Below are positions 9,091-17,250 of a DNA stretch of 45,877 nucleotides, piece after piece. The stretch spans positions 1-45,877 of the forward strand of contig JANQJF010000046.1 of assembly GCA_028281765.1 (NCBI GenBank), in the 5' to 3' direction. Numbering within the stretch: position 1 is the first letter of the stretch; each line of letters opens with the position of its first letter. The DNA is from Planctomycetota bacterium. Lineage in GTDB: Bacteria; Planctomycetota; UBA1135; UBA2386. The translations under genes were made by a program, and so were the position numbers. Under the pieces are notes generated by a model. The model did no database searches. It saw only the letters and a list, made by a program, of their open reading frames with translations, and was not told where the DNA came from.

Positions 9091-10590
9091 ATGCCGACCG
9101 AAACGTATCAATGCGACTCGTGCAATCTCAGCTTTCCGGCGGAGATGACGTTTCGCTTCAGAACGCGGCGGTACTGCCAAACGTGTGGAAGGTGGCGTCG
9201 CCACATCCGCACCGCGACCGTACGCAGCGTGACCGGCGCCGCGATGCTCGGCCTCGGCGCGGCGCTGGCCTGGACGGTGATCGCCCACGCCGGCGCACCG
9301 ACAGCCGACGCTCGCACGGGCCATGCCAGGCTCGGCGATGCGCCGGGCTCCGCGTCCGAGCACGAAGAGCTCACGGCCGGAGAGAAGTCCAGCGATGCCG
9401 GCGCAGTTTCGGAGTTCCGAACGGGACCGAAGTTCCCGGGCGGCGTCGAGTTCTCGAACTCGATCGGCGTCACACTGCAGACCAATGGCGGTACCAGCTA
9501 CCGCGTCGTCTGGGACGAGGGCGAGCTCACGAAGATCCACAAGCACGTGCACACTGGCCAGCTACCACTGCAGCCCGGACGAACGATCAAAGTCGCGTTG
9601 GTGCCAGCCGACCCCGTCGCTGCGTCGATCGAGTTCGAAGTCGACGTACCACAGCGCGGCGAAGACTTCGACGCGGGGCGTGTGGCAATGCGTGAGTACG
9701 TCACCAACGCGATGCTCGCCGCCCTCGTGCACAATTGCCCCGACATCGAGGTGCTCGCACTCGAGAAGTCGAGCTTGACCAATCTCGGCCCGATCGCCGG
9801 ATTGCAGCGGCTGCGACAGCTACGGATTTGGAAGTGCCACAACCTGCGCGATTGGACGGCCGCTGGTGATGCCAAGAGCCTGGAACAGCTGGAGATCGGA
9901 TTCGCGCCGTTCGTGGATGCCGCCAGCGTCGCTGGATTGCCCAATCTGCGGTCGTTGCAGTTGGTGGACTGCGAAATCGAGTCGCTCGCACCACTCGGCG
10001 ACCTCCGATCGTTGCAGCATCTCGAGCTTCGGCAGTGCACTGAACTCCGAAGCCTCGCGGCGATCGAGGGGATGACCGGGCTGCGCCGGCTCGAGATCGT
10101 CGGGTGCAAAGCGGGGTTGGACCTCTCACCCATCCTCCGCGTCCCGCCCCTCGAGCAGCTCTCGCTCCCGAACTCCGTGACCACCGATTTCTTGGTCGAT
10201 GTCGTCGAGACGCACGACACGCTGACGAGATTCGACCTCAGCTCGGTCCGCCACGAGAGACTCGAGCTGTCCGTGCTGCGCAAGCTAAGGCGCCTGACCG
10301 TCCTGAAGCTCCCGCGTTGCAGACCGTTCGACGGCCGCTCGATCGCGCAGCTTCCCGCCCTGACCAGCCTCTCCATCGGCCAAGCCGAAGAATCCGATCT
10401 CGAGCAGATTGCCCAGCTCGATCAACTCGAACACCTGGAGCTGCGCGCTGCGAGCGCACGCAGCCTTTCCGCCCTGACCCAGCTTCCGCGCCTGACCGAT
10501 CTGGACCTGGTTCTCTGTGAGAACGTCCACCCGGATGAGGTCCAGCGATTCGAGCGGGCCAACGGGGATTGCGACGTCGAAGTCCGGTGA
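9091..10590 (+). CDS. Zinc-ribbon, single-pass membrane protein with leucine-rich repeats
   Basis: Protein of 499 aa. Residues 8-32 form a zinc ribbon, Cys8/Cys11 and Cys29/Cys32 with a 17-residue spacer, followed by a basic stretch and a membrane helix at about 46-66. A polar linker leads to a beta-rich segment (about 110-190) and then about ten leucine-rich repeats (200-490) with the pattern LxxLxLxxC. Predicted topology is zinc ribbon inside and LRR outside. The start was chosen because the zinc ribbon begins there and the promoter lies between the earlier ATG (8995) and this one. The same N-terminal module occurs on the proteins at 10928-13963, 19655-21634 and 25219-27228, so this is probably one receptor or adaptor of a family. 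The ligand is unknown. Confidence 0.9.
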   Translation: MPTETYQCDSCNLSFPAEMTFRFRTRRYCQTCGRWRRHIRTATVRSVTGAAMLGLGAALAWTVIAHAGAPTADARTGHARLGDAPGSASEHEELTAGEKSSDAGAVSEFRTGPKFPGGVEFSNSIGVTLQTNGGTSYRVVWDEGELTKIHKHVHTGQLPLQPGRTIKVALVPADPVAASIEFEVDVPQRGEDFDAGRVAMREYVTNAMLAALVHNCPDIEVLALEKSSLTNLGPIAGLQRLRQLRIWKCHNLRDWTAAGDAKSLEQLEIGFAPFVDAASVAGLPNLRSLQLVDCEIESLAPLGDLRSLQHLELRQCTELRSLAAIEGMTGLRRLEIVGCKAGLDLSPILRVPPLEQLSLPNSVTTDFLVDVVETHDTLTRFDLSSVRHERLELSVLRKLRRLTVLKLPRCRPFDGRSIAQLPALTSLSIGQAEESDLEQIAQLDQLEHLELRAASARSLSALTQLPRLTDLDLVLCENVHPDEVQRFERANGDCDVEVR

Positions 10591-10606
10591 GCGTACGGAC
10601 CGAACA

Positions 10607-10870
10607 CTATCGTCGACCCAGCATGTTGCCCGACAGCACCCCGAGCACAACCGCGCCGATCACGAAGATGAATCCACCCTTCTGACCGAGCTTCTCACGG
10701 TTCGAGTACAGGAAGATCCCGGCAGCCGAGAGCGCAACGAACCAAAAGGGCAAACCGGTGGCACCGCACGCATCGACCGACTCCACCGGTGCGGTATCCG
10801 ACACCATCTCGGTGGACGCGATGTTCTCGATCGGGTGACGAGTAGACGAATCGGAGGTGGGATGGCTCAT
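10607..10870 (-). CDS. Small membrane protein with two transmembrane helices
   Basis: Protein of 87 aa. A polar N-terminal half is followed by two hydrophobic helices (about 42-58 and 66-83) joined by a short basic loop with YSNREKLGQ. AAGG five bases before ATG 10870 serves as ribosome site. The gene follows the propeller receptor on the same strand after 57 bp and converges with the LRR gene. A near-match promoter (10880-10905) sits right upstream but would leave almost no leader, so either the transcript is leaderless, or the internal ATG at 10807 is used, or the gene is read from the upstream operon. I do not recognise the family. Confidence 0.7.
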   Translation of the reverse strand: MSHPTSDSSTRHPIENIASTEMVSDTAPVESVDACGATGLPFWFVALSAAGIFLYSNREKLGQKGGFIFVIGAVVLGVLSGNMLGRR

Positions 10871-10879
10871 GGCGCCTTG

Positions 10880-10905
10880 GACGCCGACTCGCTCACCAGC
10901 GTTAC
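10880..10905 (-). promoter_or_regulatory. Possible weaker copy of the ECF promoter motif
   Basis: On the minus strand GTAAC (10905-10901) is followed after 17 bases by CGTC (10883-10880), one mismatch from the local consensus. It lies in the 57-bp gap before the small membrane protein. Closeness to ATG 10870 makes it less certain than the other copies. Confidence 0.4.
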
Positions 10906-10927
10906 ACCGGAACTCGAATCCACGCCG

Positions 10928-13900
10928 TCAGTCCTGGCGCAACTTCCACAGCTCCGCCCGCCCCCCCCGCACCCAGGCCAGCAAGTCCGCGTGCACCGAG
11001 AATGCGACGCTCGAAACCCGAGAGCGCTCGAACTCCACGACCTCGCGCTGCACGCCCTTCGCTACATCCCAGACGACCACTCGACCGTCGTAGCCAGCGG
11101 ATGCCGCTCGAGCACCGTCGCGAGAGAAGGCGACACTGGTCACCGGCCCCTGGTGGCGACCCAGTTCTACCGGCGCACGTGAGCCAACCGTCCACAACAA
11201 GACACTGCCGCCGACGAATGCGCCGCCCCAGCGATTGCCGAGCGACTGCACACCACCGGACTCGAAATGCCCGCCGCCGGACACCAAGTGCGTTCCACTC
11301 GGGTCGAAAGCCAGGGCATTGACCCACCCAGCGTGCCCTTCGAGTGTTCGTTCGGCGCTACCGAGCTCGAGATTCCAGATCCGAATCGTCCCGTCGGACA
11401 GCCCCTCGGCGGCGCGCGTGCCGGCGGCATTCGCCGCCACACTGCGGGTCAACGGCCCCTGCGACGTCGGTGCGCCGAGCCGCGGCCCGAGTTCACCATC
11501 GACCAATCCACACCGGTAGATCGAACCCCCTACTCCGGCGAACACCGCGACGCGCGCGTCGACTGAGAATCCGATCGCGTCAGATCGCATGGCCGGGCGA
11601 CGCACGCCCCCCAGCAACCGGCCGGTGCGCGGATCCCATTGGCGCAGGTCCCGGCCCGAATGATCCACAGTCCAGAATCCGCCACTCGCTTCGCTGCCGA
11701 GGATGCGCCGCGCGTGACTCGAAGCTCGCGACCAGAGCTCACTGCTGTCCGCGATACTCCACGCGACGAGGTGATCCTCGGCACACGAAGCAACCAACGC
11801 CATTCCGGTGTGATCGAAGGCTAGCTCTCGAACATCGCCATCGCCGAAGGTGCGGACCAGCCCCGCGGCGGTATCGGTCGTCAGCCCCGGCAAAGGAGCG
11901 ACCGACTCGGTCCCCGCTGGATCCGGATCCGAGACGGACCGTGCCGCAGTCGCGACGAGAACCAACTCGGAACCACGCGACGTGCGGACCACGAAGTCGG
12001 AGCCGACCGCGGCTTCGATGACTTGGTACGACTCCGATCCGAGTGGATCGGTCAGCACGCACGGGATCGCGTACGGCGGGAGTTCCAGCTCCGCCACGGC
12101 TCCCGGCGGCAGAGTGCGGTACGCGCCGGCGTTCCCGACGCAGAAGGAGACCTCGTGGATGGTCTCGTTGTGAACGCGCGTTGCGACGCGCTCGGTCGGC
12201 GCGTCACCTCGCTCATCGGCCGGTTCCAGGAACACCCATGGGTACGCCGGATCCGCAAGACCCGGACCGATCCGCCACGTCGCGTTCCCGACCGCGGGGA
12301 ACGTCGATCGGATCGACGCGCCATCGACGCGACCCAGGCGAACTTGATACTTGGCAGTCGCGAGATCGAGAGCTCGCTCACCACCGGGATCCAGCCAGAA
12401 CGCCTCACTGCCGGCGACTTGCACGTGGACTCGGTCCGACCACGCGTTGCGGACGGTGACGGACCCCGCCGAGCCGGAGGCTTCGGCGGGCGGTCGATCA
12501 GCCGCGATCGGAGCGATGGACGTCTCGAGCGCGCCCCCCCTGACGAGACGCTTCGCGACCTCGACCGGCAGGGCGGCGACGACGCGCGCACTTGCGAATC
12601 CCAGCGGAACGGCAACGCGGGTCCATCCCGTCGAGTCGCACTTCCACAAGCCACTACTCAACGACGCGGCCCAGATATTCCCCGCGCTATCTTCGGTGAG
12701 GCGCCCGACGTGACCCGCTTCGCGGCACGCGTCCGTTGGCGCGATCGCATACTCGCCATCAGTGCCCACCACGCGAACGACTCCGCCGCCCCAGGTCCCG
12801 ACCCACAGCCGGGCGGCACTGTCGATGCACAGAGCCTGCGGCGTCTTCTGCGGCAGCCCGTTCTCCGGCGTAAGCCATTTGAACGTCATGTTGGGGTGGA
12901 GGATGAGCAGCCCCAGCGTCGTGCCCATGAACACGCGCCCCTCGCTGTCGGTGATCAACGACTTCACGTTCAGATCGGCCAACTGTTGGACCGCTTGACC
13001 ACTGAGGAACTCCAGCCCACGCAGCACGCTGACACCGGCGTCGGTACCGATCCAAATGGTGTCGTTCCAACCGAAGCCGATCATGTTCGCGTCGTCGTGG
13101 CACAGACCGTCGGCGGATCGAACCCGCTGCCACCGGCCGGCATCGCGGTAGGCGATACCATCGCCCCAGGACGTGATCCACGTTCGCCCGGTGGGGTCGC
13201 GGAACAAGTGCGAGATCGCAGCCGCGGGCACGCCGTCATCGACGCCGAAGCCCTGAGTCGACTCAGCCCCCACTCGCGCCACCGCACCATCACCGGTAAT
13301 CCAAACCGTGCCATCCGGTGCGACGTCAACCCAACGTACGGCGTCGACACCCGCCACGGATGTGTCCAGCGCACGCCACACGCCGTCGACGTGCACGACA
13401 GCGCGCCCGTCATCCGTCGAGATCAACAGCGCGGTGCGATCCGCGGGCACCGCGCGACCCGGCTCAGGATCCACGCTCGGCGGTTCCGGCTGGCGATCCG
13501 GCCGCTGCGCGTCGTCCTCGACCTGTGCGGGCCGCTGCGGCGGAACCGTGGCTCGACGGTCGACCTGCAGGTCCACCGACCGCGGGCCGAGTTCTGCGAC
13601 ATCCGACTCGCGCTGGAGATTCGGCGCGTCATCGAACGCGCCGAGCGACCACGCCGTGAGCAAACTCGACACCGCGACCAGTGCCAGCACGCCTGCGACG
13701 CCGAGCCCCCACTTCGAGATCGGATTCGTCGACTTGGCCGCCGCACACCGCCGGCAGATCAGCTCACCGCGGATCTTGATCATCACCGAGAAGGGCAGGC
13801 GGGCGTCGCATCTGGTGCAATCGAACAGCTTCGCCCCGACACGATGCTCCGGCGTGCCGATCGCGATCGCCGCACCACAGCCCGGGCACGACGCGGATCG

Positions 13901-13963
13901 AGCATCGGCCTCGACGGCGAACCGCGCGCCACACGAACAGTCGACTCGGCTCGGCGTGGTCAT
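10928..13963 (-). CDS. Zinc-ribbon, single-pass membrane protein with two beta-propellers (regulator-type and WD40)
   Basis: Protein of 1011 aa. Residues 9-29 are a first cysteine pair cluster; 49-73 are a CxxC-x17-CxxC zinc ribbon (Cys49, 52, 70, 73). The membrane helix is at 85-105. A Pro/Glu/Arg-rich linker leads to a propeller of the two-component-regulator type (about 170-470, motifs such as DGTVWITGDG and DSAGNIWAA). A central beta region (about 500-680) follows. The C-terminus (about 700-1005) carries WD40 repeats (GHAGWVNALAFDPSG, GHQGPV-like HQGPVTSVAFS, IWNL). It starts 19 bp after the anti-sigma gene, so it belongs to the channel-sigma operon. The likely role is an extracytoplasmic binding platform tied to a cytoplasmic zinc ribbon; no enzymatic motif is visible. 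Confidence 0.9.
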   Translation of the reverse strand: MTTPSRVDCSCGARFAVEADARSASCPGCGAAIAIGTPEHRVGAKLFDCTRCDARLPFSVMIKIRGELICRRCAAAKSTNPISKWGLGVAGVLALVAVSSLLTAWSLGAFDDAPNLQRESDVAELGPRSVDLQVDRRATVPPQRPAQVEDDAQRPDRQPEPPSVDPEPGRAVPADRTALLISTDDGRAVVHVDGVWRALDTSVAGVDAVRWVDVAPDGTVWITGDGAVARVGAESTQGFGVDDGVPAAAISHLFRDPTGRTWITSWGDGIAYRDAGRWQRVRSADGLCHDDANMIGFGWNDTIWIGTDAGVSVLRGLEFLSGQAVQQLADLNVKSLITDSEGRVFMGTTLGLLILHPNMTFKWLTPENGLPQKTPQALCIDSAARLWVGTWGGGVVRVVGTDGEYAIAPTDACREAGHVGRLTEDSAGNIWAASLSSGLWKCDSTGWTRVAVPLGFASARVVAALPVEVAKRLVRGGALETSIAPIAADRPPAEASGSAGSVTVRNAWSDRVHVQVAGSEAFWLDPGGERALDLATAKYQVRLGRVDGASIRSTFPAVGNATWRIGPGLADPAYPWVFLEPADERGDAPTERVATRVHNETIHEVSFCVGNAGAYRTLPPGAVAELELPPYAIPCVLTDPLGSESYQVIEAAVGSDFVVRTSRGSELVLVATAARSVSDPDPAGTESVAPLPGLTTDTAAGLVRTFGDGDVRELAFDHTGMALVASCAEDHLVAWSIADSSELWSRASSHARRILGSEASGGFWTVDHSGRDLRQWDPRTGRLLGGVRRPAMRSDAIGFSVDARVAVFAGVGGSIYRCGLVDGELGPRLGAPTSQGPLTRSVAANAAGTRAAEGLSDGTIRIWNLELGSAERTLEGHAGWVNALAFDPSGTHLVSGGGHFESGGVQSLGNRWGGAFVGGSVLLWTVGSRAPVELGRHQGPVTSVAFSRDGARAASAGYDGRVVVWDVAKGVQREVVEFERSRVSSVAFSVHADLLAWVRGGRAELWKLRQD

Positions 13964-13982
13964 CGACGTCGACCCCGCGACA

Positions 13983-14723
13983 TCACGATGCGCCGGACTC
14001 TCCGGACTGCAACTGCAACGAGATCACCGCGACGGGAAGAACTTGCCGCTCTCCCGTCGTTCCCAATTGTGCCGCGACCTCGATCCGACCCTCCTTGACT
14101 TCGACGGGATCCAGCACCAACCGGCGGTCCCCCGCGACGAGTGCAACACGTGCGCGCGGGTTACGAACCGGAATCGACTTGTCGGTCGAGAGGACCAGCG
14201 TCAACCGGCCATCAGCCGCGATCTCCGCTGTCACGATATCGAACGGCACAGGCTCATCGACAATGCCGGCGGCCGGATCGACATCCGCCTGGACTTTGGA
14301 TCCTGACCCACTGCGCGTACCAGCGGCCACCGCCGGCACCGGCGGAGTGGCACGCGCGAGGTCGACGATGTCGTCGAGCAGTGCTTGCGCGAACTCTCTG
14401 ATCTCACGTCCGCGCGCGCGCAAGAACTCCGTCACTCTAGGCCGCGGTGTGGCAGATGGATCGGGACGGGCGTACGTAGGCCCCAACCGTGCCGCACCGG
14501 CTTCCCGACGCGCATCGAGCCAGGTGAACGACTCGCGAAGCTCGGCGACGCGGTCTTGGCATGATTCGCACTCGTCGACCGACTTTCGGACGGTCGCGGC
14601 GCGACCATCCTCCAATGACTCCAATACGAAGTCGACGAGGTCGGCGTCGGATGGACAGCCATCCGAACAGGCCTTCACGTCGGTCAGCCAGTCCCGGAGC
14701 CGCGACAGATCAGACGGATTCAT
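13983..14723 (-). CDS. Putative zinc-finger anti-sigma factor, soluble
   Basis: Protein of 246 aa. Residues about 19-60 hold a cysteine-rich helical segment (CSDGC near 19-23, then VDECESC near 50) resembling the zinc-finger domains of ECF anti-sigma factors, although the usual histidine is not obvious. A helical middle (about 70-125) leads to a beta-rich C-terminal domain (about 160-240). No membrane helix is seen, so it would act in the cytoplasm. The gene overlaps the sigma factor stop by 14 bases and has a very strong GGAGGAGG ribosome site, the usual arrangement of a sigma/anti-sigma pair. The assignment rests on position and on the cysteine motif. Confidence 0.72.
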   Translation of the reverse strand: MNPSDLSRLRDWLTDVKACSDGCPSDADLVDFVLESLEDGRAATVRKSVDECESCQDRVAELRESFTWLDARREAGAARLGPTYARPDPSATPRPRVTEFLRARGREIREFAQALLDDIVDLARATPPVPAVAAGTRSGSGSKVQADVDPAAGIVDEPVPFDIVTAEIAADGRLTLVLSTDKSIPVRNPRARVALVAGDRRLVLDPVEVKEGRIEVAAQLGTTGERQVLPVAVISLQLQSGESGAS

Positions 14724-15270
14724 CGGCCTCCTCCAAGAACGGCAACAGCGTCTCCCGCAACTTCTGCCTGGCCCGGTGCCGAAGGCGACGTTGCGCTCCT
14801 GGCGTCTTCGCCTCCCACTCCTGCGGCCGACGGAGTGGCAGCGCGAGCATCGCTCGGACGGCGTCGCCCTCTGCCACCGTGAGGCGGTCGATCTCCGCGG
14901 TGACGCGCCTGAAGAGTTCCGACTCCTGAGCAGCGAACTCGGGCCCCGGACTCGAAGCCGCGAGCCCTTCCGCGACTCCGGCGTCCGTGTCGTCCAGAGA
15001 CACTTTCGGCCTGATCCGGCGCCCCTGCTTTCGAGCGTGATCGATCGCTAGATTCTCGGCAATCCGCGCCAACCACGCGGGCACGTTCTTGCGGTCCTCG
15101 CTCGCCTCGCCGTTGTTCGCGACGAAGCGAGCGGCTCGAGCGAACACTTCCTGACACAGGTCTTTCGCCTCCACCCAATCGCCTACCAGCCGCACCAGAA
15201 TCCCGAACGTCCGCTGATAGTAGGCGTCGTGGTAAGCCTGAATGATTGCTTCGGCGGAGGAATCGGACAT
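14710..15270 (-). CDS. ECF-family RNA polymerase sigma factor
   Basis: Protein of 186 aa, normal ECF length. Region 2 is clear (about residues 10-80: YYQRTFGILVRLVGDW, then AKDLCQEVF, then PAWLARIAENLAIDHAR). Region 4 (about 125-178) is divergent: the last helix RRLRHRARQKLRE is typical, but the turn before it (RRPQEWEAKTPGA) is shorter than the usual helix-turn-helix. ATG 15270 starts just before the conserved fold; ATGs at 15294 and 15327 are alternatives. It lies 108 bp after the second ExbD-like gene and overlaps the anti-sigma gene. It is the natural candidate to read the GTAAC-N17-CGTA promoters of this region, including the one at the head of its own operon. Confidence 0.92.
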   Translation of the reverse strand: MSDSSAEAIIQAYHDAYYQRTFGILVRLVGDWVEAKDLCQEVFARAARFVANNGEASEDRKNVPAWLARIAENLAIDHARKQGRRIRPKVSLDDTDAGVAEGLAASSPGPEFAAQESELFRRVTAEIDRLTVAEGDAVRAMLALPLRRPQEWEAKTPGAQRRLRHRARQKLRETLLPFLEEADESV

Positions 15271-15378
15271 GAGCACTGCCCCGCTCGGCAGCATACGCCG
15301 GGCGCAGCGGGGCGTCGAGTTCCGCAACGATTCCAGTGTGCGCGCGCAATCGAGTCGTGCCGCGATCCATCGACTGCC

Positions 15379-16446
15379 CTAGTCCGGGATTGCCCCAGGG
15401 CCACTGCCGCCGGAACCACTCAACGACCAGCCGAACTCGGCGCCCGCGTACGGCGTCCAGCCGACGGCGAAACCGGACCGCTCCGCGACCTGCCGCGCGG
15501 CCAAATACGCCTCGAAGCTGTCCTCCCATACGCCGAAGTAGATCCACCGTTTGGCATCGTCGAGCAGCGCGAGCTTCCGCCCGAACACCGAGGCGGGATC
15601 CTTCAGCTGTTCGAGCGTCGCGCCCTTGGCATGCGGGCGCAGAGTGTATTCGGCGCTCAGCGAGTACCGGATCTGACGACCTTCGTTCCGCTTCCAACCG
15701 TTGATCTTCAATCGGAAGAACTCATCGCCGAAGTCGTTGTCCCCGAAGTGCTGCTTGATCTCGTCGAGCTTAGTGACAACTGAGCGCGTCTTGAGGCTCC
15801 CGGCGACACGCTTGATCTCCGCGAACATCTTCTTGTCCAACTGCGTCTCGTCGACGGGGTACACCTTCCCGTTGCGACAAAAGAACCGATAGATCTTCTT
15901 ACCCTTAGAGCGCGCGGGATCCGGATTTGGCAGACGCACTTGCGGGCGATCCGCGAGTTGCGGCGTTTCGGCCGAGTCAAGGCTCGCCTTCAGCTCCCGA
16001 ATCCGCGCCAAAGCGTCCCGCTCCGCGTCCTCGACCGACGCCTGCTGGCGCTCCAAACTGGCGAGTTCGGTCTTCAACGTCGCTTCGCGCGCGTGGAACG
16101 GAGTCGGATTCACGGCTTCGGCGGACAACTCGCGAATCGCCCGTTCGAGCTGCTCCAACTCGATCCGGCGGTCGACCGACTTCAGCTCGAGACCGGCCCA
16201 TCGCTCCTCCAGATCCTGCAATCGTTCACCGAGTTCCTGCGCCGACGATCGCACCGACGCCAGTGCTTCCTCCGAGACCTCGGCCACGACCTGATCCTGA
16301 CCGCGCGAACCGCGATCCACGGCATCCGCAACGCTGAGCTGCGTCACGGCGACCACGATGATCAAGATGCCGACGACGTTCGTCATCGTGTCGAGGATGG
16401 AATCGTAGCCGGCACCCGCCGCCCTGGACTTGCGCATACGCTTCAT
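15379..16446 (-). CDS. ExbD/MotB-like membrane protein, coiled coil, channel partner 2
   Basis: Protein of 355 aa. A short basic cytoplasmic tail is followed by one membrane helix (about 16-40: SILDTMTNVVGILIIVV) with an acidic residue at its entrance, as in ExbD and MotB. A long coiled coil (about 50-165) leads to a C-terminal domain (about 180-350) that begins YRFFCRNGKVYPVD, similar in pattern to RFVECSSLGLVLDL in the neighbouring protein, so the two are probably paralogues. Its AGGTGA ribosome site overlaps the end of the upstream gene, 8 bp away. No peptidoglycan-binding OmpA motif is recognisable. Expected role: periplasmic arm of a proton-driven complex. Confidence 0.82.
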   Translation of the reverse strand: MKRMRKSRAAGAGYDSILDTMTNVVGILIIVVAVTQLSVADAVDRGSRGQDQVVAEVSEEALASVRSSAQELGERLQDLEERWAGLELKSVDRRIELEQLERAIRELSAEAVNPTPFHAREATLKTELASLERQQASVEDAERDALARIRELKASLDSAETPQLADRPQVRLPNPDPARSKGKKIYRFFCRNGKVYPVDETQLDKKMFAEIKRVAGSLKTRSVVTKLDEIKQHFGDNDFGDEFFRLKINGWKRNEGRQIRYSLSAEYTLRPHAKGATLEQLKDPASVFGRKLALLDDAKRWIYFGVWEDSFEAYLAARQVAERSGFAVGWTPYAGAEFGWSLSGSGGSGPGAIPD

Positions 16447-16454
16447 GGGATCAC

Positions 16455-17246
16455 CTACTTCGGGGAGAACAGGGTGAGGTCGGGGCGCCGATCACCTGGC
16501 ACGGGGATCTTGGCAAACCGCTTCAACTTCAACTCATGGGCGACTGCCGCCAGCTGGTGGAACACGGCCGCGCCTCCGGGGCGAACGAGGCAGATGAGGG
16601 TTTCGTCGGACCTCGCCGCGACGGCGCGCACCAACGCCTTGACAGCAGCGTCGGCCTTGACCTTCGCCTTGGGAACATGCACCAACTCGGCTTCCGGCTT
16701 GGTCAGGTCGAGAACCAATCCGAGCGAACTGCACTCGACGAAACGCGGAGTGCGCTGCGGCGCCTGGACTCCCTCGGTTTGGATCGGCGGAAGCACCAAC
16801 ACTCGGTCCACGGACGTCTGGCGATACTGCAGCTCGGCCTCGAGTTTCTCGATCTCGGACTGCAGACTCAGAACCTGCGCACGCAGCTTCTCGACCCGAA
16901 TCCGCGCCTCGTGAATCTGGCCTTCGAGTTCGATGACACGGCTCTCGACCAAGTCCGCTGCATCGCGCTCGGACTTGAGGCGCTGGTGTTCGAGCTTGGC
17001 CGCATCCAACGCCTCCGCGAGCTCGACGGCTTTCGCGATGATCACGTCGAGTTCGGAGACCCGCCGTTGCCGCTCCTCGGACACCACGGCGAGACGAGCG
17101 TGCTCTTCGGCCCGACCCGCATCGTGTCCGGAAACGGTGCCCGCGGTCAGCCCTGCGATCGCGAGCGTCAACGTCCCGATCACGCAGGACAAGATGCTCA
17201 AGAACGGGAACAGGGACACTTCTACGGTGCTTCGTGGTCTCCGCAT
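16455..17246 (-). CDS. ExbD/MotB-like membrane protein, coiled coil, channel partner 1
   Basis: Protein of 263 aa from ATG 17246, four bases after the stop of the channel gene. One membrane helix at about 11-37 (VSLFPFLSILSCVIGTLTLA) is followed by a heptad-rich coiled coil (about 50-150) and a C-terminal alpha/beta domain (about 165-260) starting RFVECSSLG. An earlier in-frame ATG at 17297 would overlap the channel gene and add residues without ribosome site, so I rejected it. No strong charged residue is visible in the helix itself, unlike typical ExbD, so proton conduction by this subunit is uncertain. It probably forms a heteromeric pair with the next gene product. Confidence 0.82.
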   Translation of the reverse strand: MRRPRSTVEVSLFPFLSILSCVIGTLTLAIAGLTAGTVSGHDAGRAEEHARLAVVSEERQRRVSELDVIIAKAVELAEALDAAKLEHQRLKSERDAADLVESRVIELEGQIHEARIRVEKLRAQVLSLQSEIEKLEAELQYRQTSVDRVLVLPPIQTEGVQAPQRTPRFVECSSLGLVLDLTKPEAELVHVPKAKVKADAAVKALVRAVAARSDETLICLVRPGGAAVFHQLAAVAHELKLKRFAKIPVPGDRRPDLTLFSPK

Positions 17247-17250
17247 CGGA

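Noticed and set aside
15271..15378. Separate promoter of the sigma factor (GGAAC followed by CGTA)
   Set aside because: The spacing is 21 bases rather than 17, so it does not fit the local motif; transcription from the operon promoter is sufficient.
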